64,000 nt of DNA, from the NCBI RefSeq assembly GCF_004364285.1, contig NZ_SOBE01000001.1:248001-312000 (forward strand). Reading direction: 5' to 3'. Below the pieces are notes generated by a model, which saw nothing but the letters and a program-made list of their open reading frames with translations, did no database searches and was not told the origin of the DNA. A program made the position numbers and the translations under genes. This DNA is from Frigoribacterium sp. PhB116 (lineage in GTDB: Bacteria > Actinomycetota > Actinomycetes > Actinomycetales > Microbacteriaceae). Below, piece after piece: positions 46,216 to 53,779 of the stretch. Each line of letters opens with the position of its first letter. The first letter of the stretch is position 1.

Positions 46216-46344
46216 ATGCTGGGAAACCTCACGGGATGGCACATCGCGGTCATCGTCGGTGTCATCGTCATAGCCCTCGCCGCGATCTGTCTCTTTGCTT
46301 GGCTCGTCGCCTTCTTCTCGAGAAAAACGTCTCGCCGCAAATAA
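46216..46344 (+). CDS. 42-residue membrane peptide with a TatA-like N-terminus
   Basis: Starts MLGNLTGWH, identical to this genome's TatA (7693-7950), then one hydrophobic helix (IAVIVGVIVIALAAICLFAW) and a basic end (SRKTSRRK). The TatA hinge and amphipathic helix are absent. Over the first 27 bases the two genes differ only at three third-codon positions, which argues that the peptide sequence, not the DNA, is conserved. A role in modulating Tat is conceivable but unproven. Confidence 0.55.
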   Translation: MLGNLTGWHIAVIVGVIVIALAAICLFAWLVAFFSRKTSRRK

Positions 46345-46457
46345 AGCAGGTCCCGGCCCGGTGGCAGATCGGCTACTCGACGGGGTCCATCGAACACGTT
46401 GCGTGTACGCACATTTGCGCCGCATAACCTGCGTGGCTCAGCGTCGAGAGGAACACC

Positions 46458-46673
46458 ATGTCTGCACCGCGCCCGTCACAGAAGAACTGGTACGCCGTCC
46501 TGTTTTTCAAGATCGCAGCTGCCGTCGGCACGATCATCGACAGCGTCCTCAACTTCTGGGGGCCGGTGCGCGTGCATGGCAGCGCGACCCCTCCCCGGCG
46601 TAAGCCTCGCCGAAACCTCCACATGGATACGCCGGAGCGGACGAGCAGCACCGAAAACACAGGGCCCCGCTGA
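46458..46673 (+). CDS. Hypothetical basic small protein
   Basis: 71 residues with GAGAGGA 6 bases before the ATG. A hydrophobic stretch (YAVLFFKIAAAVGTIIDSVL) is followed by a basic, Pro-rich tail (TPPRRKPRRNLHMD). Possibly membrane-associated. No family recognised. A GATCGNCTA repeat begins 3 bases after the stop. Confidence 0.55.
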   Translation: MSAPRPSQKNWYAVLFFKIAAAVGTIIDSVLNFWGPVRVHGSATPPRRKPRRNLHMDTPERTSSTENTGPR

Positions 46674-46746
46674 CGGATCGCCTATCGGACGCTGCCAGCC
46701 CATCCTTGACGCAGTGATGAGCGTCAGGTGGGACCGATCAGTCTTC

Positions 46747-46752
46747 TAGGGT
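46747..46752 (+). promoter_or_regulatory. -10 element (TAGGGT) before a lipoprotein gene
   Basis: TAGGGT, 6 nt, ATG at 46759, favouring that start over the GTG at 46753. Confidence 0.4.
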
Positions 46753-46758
46753 GTGGCC

Positions 46759-47190
46759 ATGAGGAATAGACGCGTCGTGGCGTTGGCTCTGATCGCGGGC
46801 GTGATGCCCCTTGCAGCCTGTAGTCATCAGGGGGTCCTCACGCTCAGTGCCGCAGAGGCGCAAATACCTGACTGCACAACCTTTGACGACGTGGCAGTTG
46901 AGACCCTGAACGAGGAAGCTTCCTGTGCCCCTGGAGGATCACGCCTTGTCTTCCCCGATGGCGTTGTTTTCGATCTGCCTGACGAAATTGGTGCCGGCCT
47001 CGATCAGCCCGGCGGGGTCGTCGGGCCGGTGTACACATACGTAGGGGTGGGCATTTACGGCGTCTTCGCTACGCGCAAATCCGACGACTGCAAGACCGTC
47101 GAGGAGTGGGGCACAACAGAGGCGCGGGAGCGCGTGTATGAAGCTTTCGGAGATGAGTACGGGTGCAAGGGACCCAATTCACCACCGTGA
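46759..47190 (+). CDS. Hypothetical lipoprotein
   Basis: 143 residues. Signal MRNRRVVALALIAGVMPLAAC with lipobox LAAC, then a small extracytoplasmic domain with two or three further Cys (PDCTTF, EASCAPG, DDCKTVEEW, YGCKG). No family recognised. Base composition is less GC-rich than the core genes. Confidence 0.6.
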   Translation: MRNRRVVALALIAGVMPLAACSHQGVLTLSAAEAQIPDCTTFDDVAVETLNEEASCAPGGSRLVFPDGVVFDLPDEIGAGLDQPGGVVGPVYTYVGVGIYGVFATRKSDDCKTVEEWGTTEARERVYEAFGDEYGCKGPNSPP

Positions 47191-47223
47191 CGACACCTCA
47201 CCAGGCGTACCCGGGACAAGTCT

Positions 47224-47772
47224 TCAGCGTTCAAGGCGTGCGGGGCGGGCTGAGTTCCCGGTGCAGGATGGCTTATCGGAACAGCTTTTGGGAGCACCCT
47301 TGACGTCAGCCCAGTCGCGCAGCTTCGCGATCGCCTCGCGCCAGGGGCGTTGCAGACGAACGAGAACGAAGCGCTCGTCATCGTCGACTGCACGCATCAG
47401 CCACATCATCTGGACCGTCATGCCGTAGCCGCGGGCGTCCTTGTACTCGACCCGGCCGACGTCTGAGATCGCCGTAATCCGGTCCCGGAGGATGTTTCGG
47501 GACCAGATGACGCCGTGAATATGAAGGGTCACGTCGTCCAGCAGGACGTGTACGCCGTAGCTGCGAACAGTGGCCCAGAGTGATGATGTGTGACAGCGGT
47601 GCCCTCGGTGCAGGGTTGTCACTCGCGTCTGCCACCCGTTTCGCCGGGAGTGAGGACGGCTGCCTGCGACCGCCAATCTTTTTCGGCCCCGGATGAACTT
47701 CTGGATGAGCTGCATCGTGTTCGTAGTAAGCGGGCTACCTGGGCCGGCGTACCAGCAGGAGGAATCATGCAC
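47224..47772 (-). CDS. PH-like domain hypothetical protein, start unclear
   Basis: The coherent part is VHVLLDDVTLHIHGVIWSRN, ILRDRITAISDVGRVEYKDARG and PWREAIAKLRDWADVKG, a pattern seen in small bacterial PH-domain proteins. No ATG or GTG with a ribosome site precedes it closely; the far upstream ATG adds an Arg-rich stretch that looks non-coding. It may have lost its 5' end, so it could be a remnant. Opposite strand to the flanking lipoproteins. Confidence 0.4.
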   Translation of the reverse strand: MHDSSCWYAGPGSPLTTNTMQLIQKFIRGRKRLAVAGSRPHSRRNGWQTRVTTLHRGHRCHTSSLWATVRSYGVHVLLDDVTLHIHGVIWSRNILRDRITAISDVGRVEYKDARGYGMTVQMMWLMRAVDDDERFVLVRLQRPWREAIAKLRDWADVKGAPKSCSDKPSCTGNSARPARLER

Positions 47773-48285
47773 AAGCGAATGACCATCACCCTCACGACGG
47801 CCGTTTTGGCCGCGGCCGCTCTCTCCGGGTGCGCCACATCTGCCGAATCATCCACGACGACCGACTCCACCGAGCCGGCCCCTGCCGAGACCACCGCGGC
47901 AGCGGCAGTCCTCGGCACCGCAACGTCTCCCTTGGGCGAGATCATCACCGACGACGCCGGGTACACGATCTACACGTTCAAGATGGACAAGCAGGACTCG
48001 GGCACCAGCAACTGCTACGACGAATGCGCCATGACCTGGCCGGCAGTGGAAGCCTCCGACACGTCCTCCCCAGACGGCATCACGGGCAAGATCGGTTCCC
48101 TCACCCGCACGGACGGGACAACCCAGCTGACCGTTGACGGCTGGCCGGTGTACCGGTTCGCGAAGGACACCGAACCGGGACAGGTCAACGGACAGGGCGT
48201 GAAGGATGCCTGGTACGTCCTCCAGCCGGACGGCACGATCAACATGGAAGCAGCCACTGAGGGCGCAGCGACCCCAGCCTCCTGA
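47767..48285 (+). CDS. Secreted lipoprotein with Yx(FWY)xxD repeats (COG4315 type)
   Basis: 172 residues, ATG preceded by GGAGGA. Lipoprotein signal ending LSGC, then a Thr/Ser/Ala-rich linker. The mature domain has TIYTFKMDKQDSGTSNCYDE (first motif), ECAMTWPAV, and GWPVYRFAKDTEPGQVNGQG (second motif) with WYVLQPDG at the end. The family is common in actinobacteria; its function is unknown. It precedes the ECF sigma gene, which may control it. Confidence 0.85.
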   Translation: MHKRMTITLTTAVLAAAALSGCATSAESSTTTDSTEPAPAETTAAAAVLGTATSPLGEIITDDAGYTIYTFKMDKQDSGTSNCYDECAMTWPAVEASDTSSPDGITGKIGSLTRTDGTTQLTVDGWPVYRFAKDTEPGQVNGQGVKDAWYVLQPDGTINMEAATEGAATPAS

Positions 48286-48583
48286 TCGCGCGCGTGCCTG
48301 CCGGACAGAACTCTCCGCGTTGCAGGCCCTCGCAGCTCCACAACCCCACCCGAGCAAAGGAGCCACAAGGCAGTGCTCATCGACATCAAAGCAGAGACAG
48401 CGGGTGCGAATACATGGACTGCTTCCGCTCAGACGGTGAACCCATGTCCTGGCCTGGTCGATGGCATGAGGTTCGATCACTGGTGCGCATCGGCGTTTCT
48501 CGGTGCGCTCGATACAGGCACGACAAGTGGCGGTCCTGGATCAGGCATTAGCCGGACTTCACTGGCGCGAGGCGGTGAAGGTT
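48286..48583. other. 298-bp gap before the sigma gene
   Basis: Only a weak open frame from GTG 48373 is present, with GGAG 11 bases upstream, running into the sigma gene start. It has no recognisable product, so I do not call it. Presumably holds the sigma-operon promoter. Confidence 0.5.
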
Positions 48584-49090
48584 ATGACCCGAGCCAGTGA
48601 CGAGCTTTTGTCGACATTGTTCGAGTGCCACGGCGGGGCGCTTCGCCGTTACACACACAGCCTCACTCTGAACGCGGCGCTGACCGAGGACATCGTTCAA
48701 GAGACGATGCTGAGAGCATGGCAGCGTCCTAAGGTGCTGGAGCTCGACAAGGATGCTGCTCAAGCGTGGCTGTTCACCGTCGCTCGGCGCCTCGTCATCG
48801 ACGACGCACGATCTGCCCGGAGTCGACGAGAAGTGGCAGCCCCTGGCGAGGTAGAGGGCGCTGCTCTTGATCGCACTGATGCGGTCCTGGACAGCATCAT
48901 GGTTGCGGACGCGCTGGCGTCGCTCTCCGACCACCACCGTCAAATCGTCGTCTATGCATACTTCGCTGGTCAGAGCATTCCTGAAATTTCGAGACGGCTT
49001 GGCATCCCAGAAGGAACCGCGAAATCGCGGCTCCACTACGGGTTACGCGGGCTGAGGCTAGCCCTCCAAGAAAGGGGCGTCACACGATGA
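48584..49090 (+). CDS. ECF-type RNA polymerase sigma factor
   Basis: 168 residues from ATG (MTRASDELLSTLF). Region 2: LRRYTHSLTLNAALTEDIVQ, ETMLRAWQ and WLFTVARRLVIDDARSARSR; region 4: LSDHHRQIVVYAYFAGQSIP with EISRRLGIPEGTAKSRLHYG. It resembles SigK/SigL-type sigma factors that respond to envelope signals through a membrane anti-sigma. The ATG is preceded by GTGAAGG; an upstream start is possible in frame but adds poorly conserved sequence. Overlaps the anti-sigma gene (ATGA). Confidence 0.92.
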   Translation: MTRASDELLSTLFECHGGALRRYTHSLTLNAALTEDIVQETMLRAWQRPKVLELDKDAAQAWLFTVARRLVIDDARSARSRREVAAPGEVEGAALDRTDAVLDSIMVADALASLSDHHRQIVVYAYFAGQSIPEISRRLGIPEGTAKSRLHYGLRGLRLALQERGVTR

Positions 49091-49797
49091 CTGAGCATCG
49101 CGATCTCCACGCTAACGAGGACCGTTACCAAGACTGGGACGCGTCCTACGTCCTCGGAGCGCTCCCCACCGATGAACGTCGCGAATACGAGCAGCACCTC
49201 AGTACCTGCGCCAACTGCCGTGAAGCGGTGACGGAACTTGCGGGTCTCCCAGGCATCCTGAGCCAGATCTCGCCGGAAGAGGCCCTTGCCATTCAGTCAC
49301 CTCTGGGTATGGACGACACTCAGGCGCCATCAGAAGCCTTGTCGCTGATGGCCCACCGCTTCCGCAAGAGTCAACGCCGCCGCCGAGGAGTCATGGCTCT
49401 CGCTGTTGCCGCTGCTGTTGCTGGCGCCGTCTTCGGGGGGCTCGCCGTAGGCGCAAGGAACGACGTCGGCCCAGCGACGGCCCAGATGACGTTCCAGCCA
49501 ATGGACCCCGGAACTGACTCCACCACCCTGACTGCCGGTCTGCAGATCGAGGAGAAATCTTGGGGCACGAGGCTCGATTGGAACTGCGACTACGGCGCGG
49601 ACGCGCCAGACGACTCCGGATACGAGCTCGTGGTCACGCAAACGGACAACACCACGCTTACCGTCGCGACGTGGGACGCAGCCGGCTCGCGTGCCGCAGA
49701 TCTGTCTGCGTCGACGGCTATTCCCAGCCTGAAGATCGCGAGTGTAGAAATCCGCTTGCAGGGATCCACGGTCGCGTTGGCTCGGCTAGACACCTGA
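49087..49797 (+). CDS. Membrane anti-sigma factor with ZAS domain
   Basis: 236 residues. The N-terminal ZAS domain has the H-x3-C-x2-C motif in EQHLSTCANCREAVTELAG; a transmembrane helix (GVMALAVAAAVAGAVFGGLAVG) lies near 101-122 and an extracytoplasmic domain follows, with DWNCDYGADAPDDSGYELVV. It should hold the sigma factor at the membrane until a signal triggers release. Coupled to the sigma gene. Confidence 0.9.
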   Translation: MTEHRDLHANEDRYQDWDASYVLGALPTDERREYEQHLSTCANCREAVTELAGLPGILSQISPEEALAIQSPLGMDDTQAPSEALSLMAHRFRKSQRRRRGVMALAVAAAVAGAVFGGLAVGARNDVGPATAQMTFQPMDPGTDSTTLTAGLQIEEKSWGTRLDWNCDYGADAPDDSGYELVVTQTDNTTLTVATWDAAGSRAADLSASTAIPSLKIASVEIRLQGSTVALARLDT

Positions 49798-49976
49798 GCA
49801 CCTCCCGAACGAGACGCCCGTTAGACGGTCGGTTAGCGGACGCTCGTTGGCGGCAACCACTCCCTCTTAGTTGCCGGGCCCAGATCGTCTCGATAGGTCG
49901 GTCCGGAATCGCTCTCGGTGGCGGATCGTCTATCGGACAGACCCATCGTGAGTGAGCGCACCAGTACCGTGGGCTC

Positions 49977-50396
49977 GTGAGTGACTTCTTCGTCGCAGGT
50001 AGTTGGCGAAACCGGGCAGCCATCATCGACGTCGTTGAGGCACTCGACCAGCTAGGGGCGTCGTCATACAGCTTCGTCCGAGCCGAGTACGACGAAGACG
50101 CCGCCAAATTCGCCCTTGCGGGAGGCGCGGACGACGCGGACCTTTATGCGCCGGGCATTCAGAAGCTCTTCGACCAAGACCTGGCCGCACTCCGCGGGGC
50201 AGACCACTTCGTGCTGGTCCTCCCCGCAGGCGCAGCGGCGCACATCGAGGCCGGAATCGCCTACGGCCTCGGGAAACACTGCTGGGCAGTGGGGCCAGTT
50301 GATCGATCTGAGACCCTCTACCGGATCTTCGCTGCCATGACGAATGATGCAGCCAGCCTCGTCCAGCACCTCAGGCATTCTCGATTCGTCCAGTGA
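49977..50396 (+). CDS. Nucleoside 2-deoxyribosyltransferase-like protein
   Basis: 139 residues, GTG start. The fold cues match the nucleoside 2-deoxyribosyltransferase/TIR-like Rossmannoid superfamily: FFVAGSWRNRAAIIDVVEAL at the start, LFDQDLAALRGADHFVLVLP and AAHIEAGIAYGLGKHCWAVG. The Glu in HIEAGIA is the usual catalytic position. Such proteins act on nucleosides or NAD; a defence or salvage role is only a guess. A GATCGNCTA repeat lies just before the gene and another 3 bases after its stop. Confidence 0.65.
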   Translation: MSDFFVAGSWRNRAAIIDVVEALDQLGASSYSFVRAEYDEDAAKFALAGGADDADLYAPGIQKLFDQDLAALRGADHFVLVLPAGAAAHIEAGIAYGLGKHCWAVGPVDRSETLYRIFAAMTNDAASLVQHLRHSRFVQ

Positions 50397-50433
50397 CCGA
50401 TCGGCTACCGGGACACCTAAAAAGTCTGCGCAC

Positions 50434-51258
50434 TTAGCCCGATGTCGCGAGGAATGAGGAAGCACCTCGAAGTCTCGTATTGATCCCCCGTTGCGTCGCC
50501 TGAGAGTCGAGACGGACGTCCAGCGGCCCTGGCGTGGGTAGGAGTGCACGCTGCGCGGCTCGGATGCGAGTGATATCGAGACCGTCTCGGTGTGCGATCA
50601 AACGGCCCATGTCGTACCGGCTCATGGCTTCTGGACCGGCGAGGTGATGCATGCCATCCCGTCTTGTGCCGGCCAGTTCAAGGAGCGCTCCCGCGAGGTC
50701 GGCGACGTGAACGGGGCAGCGAACATCGTCAGTGAAGAGGTGCACGTCCCCCCGCGCAGCCGAGTGTGCAAGCCGTTCATGCACGGACGCGCCCTTGCTG
50801 CTGATGATCAGCGACGTACGCGCGATCGTGGCGGCGGGGGCAATCGCACGCACCGCCGTCTCTGCCGCTGCCTTGGCGGCGCCGTAGGGAGTGCGCGGGT
50901 CTGGCAAGGCCCGCTCGGAATACGGTGAATCGGCCCCGGAGAAAACGGCGTCGCTCGAGACGAACACGAGGTGCGCGCCCGCCGAGGTCGTCGCGATCGC
51001 CGCGTTGGCCGCACCATCCGCCGTCGTGGCCCAATCGGACTGTCGATAAGCGACGTTCATCACGACGTCGGCGCGAGCGGCTCGGACCAGTTCGATAGTT
51101 GCCTGCCGGTCGCGGAGGTCGAGTTGTAGCCAATGGCCTCCACTTATCGGACTAGTGGACTGCGTGGAAGTGCCGATCGCGTCGATATCCTGAGCCCGTG
51201 CCTGGGACAAGATCTCACCGCCCAGAAGCCCGCTACCACCGAGAATAAGCATCCGCAT
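50434..51258 (-). CDS. NAD-dependent epimerase/RmlD-like sugar-nucleotide reductase
   Basis: 274 residues. Rossmann motif LILGGSGLLGGEIL, LQLDLRDRQA, LVFVSSDAVFSG, and YGAAKAAAE (Tyr-x3-Lys). This is the dTDP-4-dehydrorhamnose reductase-like (extended SDR) group. No other nucleotide-sugar genes are adjacent, so its substrate is open. Stands alone. Confidence 0.82.
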   Translation of the reverse strand: MRMLILGGSGLLGGEILSQARAQDIDAIGTSTQSTSPISGGHWLQLDLRDRQATIELVRAARADVVMNVAYRQSDWATTADGAANAAIATTSAGAHLVFVSSDAVFSGADSPYSERALPDPRTPYGAAKAAAETAVRAIAPAATIARTSLIISSKGASVHERLAHSAARGDVHLFTDDVRCPVHVADLAGALLELAGTRRDGMHHLAGPEAMSRYDMGRLIAHRDGLDITRIRAAQRALLPTPGPLDVRLDSQATQRGINTRLRGASSFLATSG

Positions 51259-51363
51259 ATGGCCACGCTAGGCGGAGCGACTGATTCCGGTGGGCGATCC
51301 CCAACCGGGCGGCCGTGAGGACGCATAGCCCACCCGGTCTCAGAGCTGCACTACGGTTCGAGC

Positions 51364-51552
51364 ATGGAGACCGTTCCGCTCGTCATGACCATAGTCGGCG
51401 CTCTCATCGTCGTGGCAGGCTTCGCCTACGCACTGAGCCTCAGGAAACGAGGCGGGGTCCGAGTAGCGAGTCGCCCATTCCTGGCCTTGGCTATGGCGAT
51501 CGGACTCGGGACCGGAATCCTCGTAGCCGGCGTCATCGCCGCTCTGGCCTGA
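51364..51552 (+). CDS. Small two-helix membrane protein
   Basis: 62 residues. Helices LVMTIVGALIVVAGFAYAL and FLALAMAIGLGTGILVAGVI flank a basic loop (SLRKRGGVRVASR). No family recognised; similar layout to the protein at 32291. Confidence 0.55.
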   Translation: METVPLVMTIVGALIVVAGFAYALSLRKRGGVRVASRPFLALAMAIGLGTGILVAGVIAALA

Positions 51553-51653
51553 CTAGCGAACCCCAGCCCCGTGCCCGATCGCTTGCCGGGCGGGGTCAGC
51601 TCCGAGGTGATGAGAGCGCTTCCGCGCTAGGTGGTCGGCAGTTCGTCATGAGT

Positions 51654-52079
51654 TCAGTAGCCGAAGTCCGTCAGCGAGAACAACCCGTCGGACGTCTCCA
51701 CTGCGTAGGCGCCGGCTGGCGCTTCGAGACCGTCGTACGCCTGACCAAAGGCCAGGACGCATTCCGTCGCCAGTCGCGTGGCAGACACTCGATCGTCCCC
51801 TCCGAGCGTGGCCGAGACACCAGAGAAGCCCGGAGCGCTGGCCGCCATGCCATCGTTCTGGAGCTCCCGGTAGACAAGGAAAGTGGTGCCATCGGCTCGA
51901 CTCCGTCGCTCGTATCGCGCCGTGAATGGAATATGAAGTTCGCCCCACTGCAACTCGAAAGCATCGACGGTAGCTCTGTCAAAAGTGCCCACATGCGTAA
52001 AAACCAGCTGACGCTCATCGTCTCGTAGGCGTCGAGGTGCAAATAGGCCGGCGGGCGGGTCTATCTCAAGGTAGAGCAT
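51654..52079 (-). CDS. Hypothetical protein
   Basis: 141 residues. No signal or membrane segment. Regular alternating hydrophobic stretches (LYLEIDPPAGLF, RQLVFTHVGTFDRATVDAF, ELHIPFTARYERR) suggest a beta-rich soluble fold. No family recognised; no partner evident. Confidence 0.5.
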   Translation of the reverse strand: MLYLEIDPPAGLFAPRRLRDDERQLVFTHVGTFDRATVDAFELQWGELHIPFTARYERRSRADGTTFLVYRELQNDGMAASAPGFSGVSATLGGDDRVSATRLATECVLAFGQAYDGLEAPAGAYAVETSDGLFSLTDFGY

Positions 52080-52194
52080 CGTTCTCCCTGTCTTTATATT
52101 GACGACAGTAAGGCCTCAACGCGCACCCAAGAATGCCCCTGAGTTCAGGCACCTTTGCCACTCTTGCGGCGTCGAGCCGGCTCCCTGACCGTAT

Positions 52195-52764
52195 CTACGC
52201 CTGCTCCGCTCGCTGGATGGCGCGGTAAACGATTGAGCGGGCGACACCGAAGAGCTCAGCGATCTCGCTCGTCGTGTGGGCACCGGTGCAGTGCAGCTGC
52301 ACGAGGTGCTTCTCCTGCGAGGCAGTCAGCTTCGGCTTGCGGCCGCGGAGCTTGCCTTCGGCCTTGGCGATCGCCATGCCCTCACGCGTTCGGGCACGGA
52401 TGAGGTCGGCCTCGAACTCGGCCACCATGCCCAGGACGTTGAAGAGCAGCCGGCCAACGGGGTCGGTGGGGTCGTAGACCGCTCCCCCGAGGTTCAGGGC
52501 CACGCCCTTCTTCGTCAGCTCGTCCGCAATGTCGGTCGCGTCCCGCAGCGACCGGGCGAGACGGTCGAGCTTCGTCACGACCAGGACGTCACCGGCACGG
52601 CACGCAGCCAGCGCCTCCCGGAGGCCCGGCCGGGCTCGAGTCGTGCCCGACAAGCCGTGGTCAACATGCACGTGTTGATCATCAACACCGAGTGCTGCGA
52701 GACCGTCACGTTGTGCTGCGAGATCTTGTCCAGAGGTCGAGACACGGGCGTATCCGATGAGCAT
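52195..52764 (-). CDS. Serine recombinase (resolvase/invertase family)
   Basis: 189 residues. Catalytic Ser in YARVSTSGQDL, then the resolvase core (VDHGLSGTTRARPGLREALA, VVTKLDRLARSLRD), the GRLLFNVLGMVAEFEADLIRARTREG helix, and a C-terminal HTH (LTASQEKHLVQLHCTGAHTT SEIAELFGVARSIVYRAI). Full length for the Tn3-resolvase group, so probably active. It stands without a transposase; it may invert or resolve DNA in this accessory region. Confidence 0.92.
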   Translation of the reverse strand: MLIGYARVSTSGQDLAAQRDGLAALGVDDQHVHVDHGLSGTTRARPGLREALAACRAGDVLVVTKLDRLARSLRDATDIADELTKKGVALNLGGAVYDPTDPVGRLLFNVLGMVAEFEADLIRARTREGMAIAKAEGKLRGRKPKLTASQEKHLVQLHCTGAHTTSEIAELFGVARSIVYRAIQRAEQA

Positions 52765-52770
52765 TCGACG

Positions 52771-52776
52771 ACTGTA
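52771..52776 (-). promoter_or_regulatory. -10 element (TACAGT) of a leaderless recombinase promoter
   Basis: TACAGT on the minus strand, 6 nt before the recombinase ATG. Confidence 0.45.
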
Positions 52777-53064
52777 GCGTTTAGACCCCCGTCACCGGGC
52801 ATTTTTGCGGGACAGGCATACGCGAATCCGCAGGCCAGTCGCCACTTGGCCTCAGCCGGCCGAGATGGGCTCGAGAAAGTGTCCCGATGAACGACCGGCT
52901 CGTGGGCATCGCCGTGAAGGCAGCAGATGATCGCAGCCACAGACCTACCCACATGGCGCAGAATTGTGGCTGGACGTACCCGACGATTGAGACCTCGTAG
53001 GCCTCCAAGCCGAGGGACAACGACGTCTACTGCACGATCATCCAGACAGAAAGTCAGCACTGAC
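52777..53064. other. Gap between recombinase and lipoprotein gene
   Basis: No gene supported. A crossover (res-type) site would be expected near a resolvase, but no clear inverted pair was found by eye. Confidence 0.4.
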
Positions 53065-53475
53065 GTGTTCCGAACCACCCTGGCACCGTTGGTCATCGCG
53101 CTCCTCGCGGTCACCAGCGGTTGCTCGACTACGGCAAGCCGAGAGCCGACACGAACTCCCACTGGCGTACCCCTGACCAGCTACGTCGGCCTCACGTTCG
53201 ACTCGGTGACGACGAGACTCCGCCCCGACACGACGGTCGTTGTTCAGGACGTGTCTGTGCTCGTCGGGACAGACCCGACCTACACCCAGATCGCTTTCGG
53301 GAGTCCCGAATGGGACGTCGTAGCAATCTGCGCAGATCAGGAGACTATCGAGGAGGCCACATCGGTCGAGGTGTCGATCGTGCCGGCCGTTGTCGCCTCG
53401 CCGAGCTTCCTCGATGAGGCGCGAGACGGAGACCACGACACCACGGTCACTTGTGATGGTCGGCCTCATCGCTGA
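53065..53475 (+). CDS. Hypothetical lipoprotein, PASTA-like pattern
   Basis: 136 residues from GTG. Lipoprotein signal VFRTTLAPLVIALLAVTSGC. The mature part begins VPLTSYVGLTFDSVTTRLRP, a layout resembling a PASTA repeat, and continues to DVVAICADQETIEEA. No good ribosome site; start uncertain. Function unknown. Confidence 0.5.
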   Translation: MFRTTLAPLVIALLAVTSGCSTTASREPTRTPTGVPLTSYVGLTFDSVTTRLRPDTTVVVQDVSVLVGTDPTYTQIAFGSPEWDVVAICADQETIEEATSVEVSIVPAVVASPSFLDEARDGDHDTTVTCDGRPHR

Positions 53476-53779
53476 TCTGAGGCAGCGAAGCAGCGCTCAC
53501 CGCAAACCAGGTTGCCCGAAACCGGTCGTTTCTGACTGCCCCGGTAGGCGACCGTGAAACGAGAACGCGCTTCTGGACTGCGTCCGCGACACAGATCGGG
53601 TCGGACAGCCCAAGCCGTTCGCACTGCGCGAGATCGGGCACGAGGTGGCCTGCGCCGAGCTACGGCTCGGCGATGCGCTCGCTGCCCACCGGTCACTCCC
53701 CGAGGTGAGCCGGTCGACGGTGTTCGGGCTCGGCGGCCGGAGCTGACGAGCCAGCCAGCTGATCTACCGCGGGCTCCCG
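53476..53779. other. 304-bp gap with a coding-like remnant
   Basis: One frame downstream of an in-frame stop near 53555 reads ENALLDCVRDTDRVGQPKPF and ends VSRSTVFGLGGRS at a TGA about 53746, about 60 codons with no start. It could be the 3' end of a lost gene at the right edge of the accessory region. No complete gene is supported. Confidence 0.35.

Noticed and set aside
48373-48600. 75-codon frame with GGAG upstream before the sigma gene
   Set aside because: Spacing of the ribosome site is long, the product has no recognisable features, and it runs into the sigma start.
52781-53020. 79-codon minus-strand frame beside the recombinase
   Set aside because: No start context or family; weak coding character.
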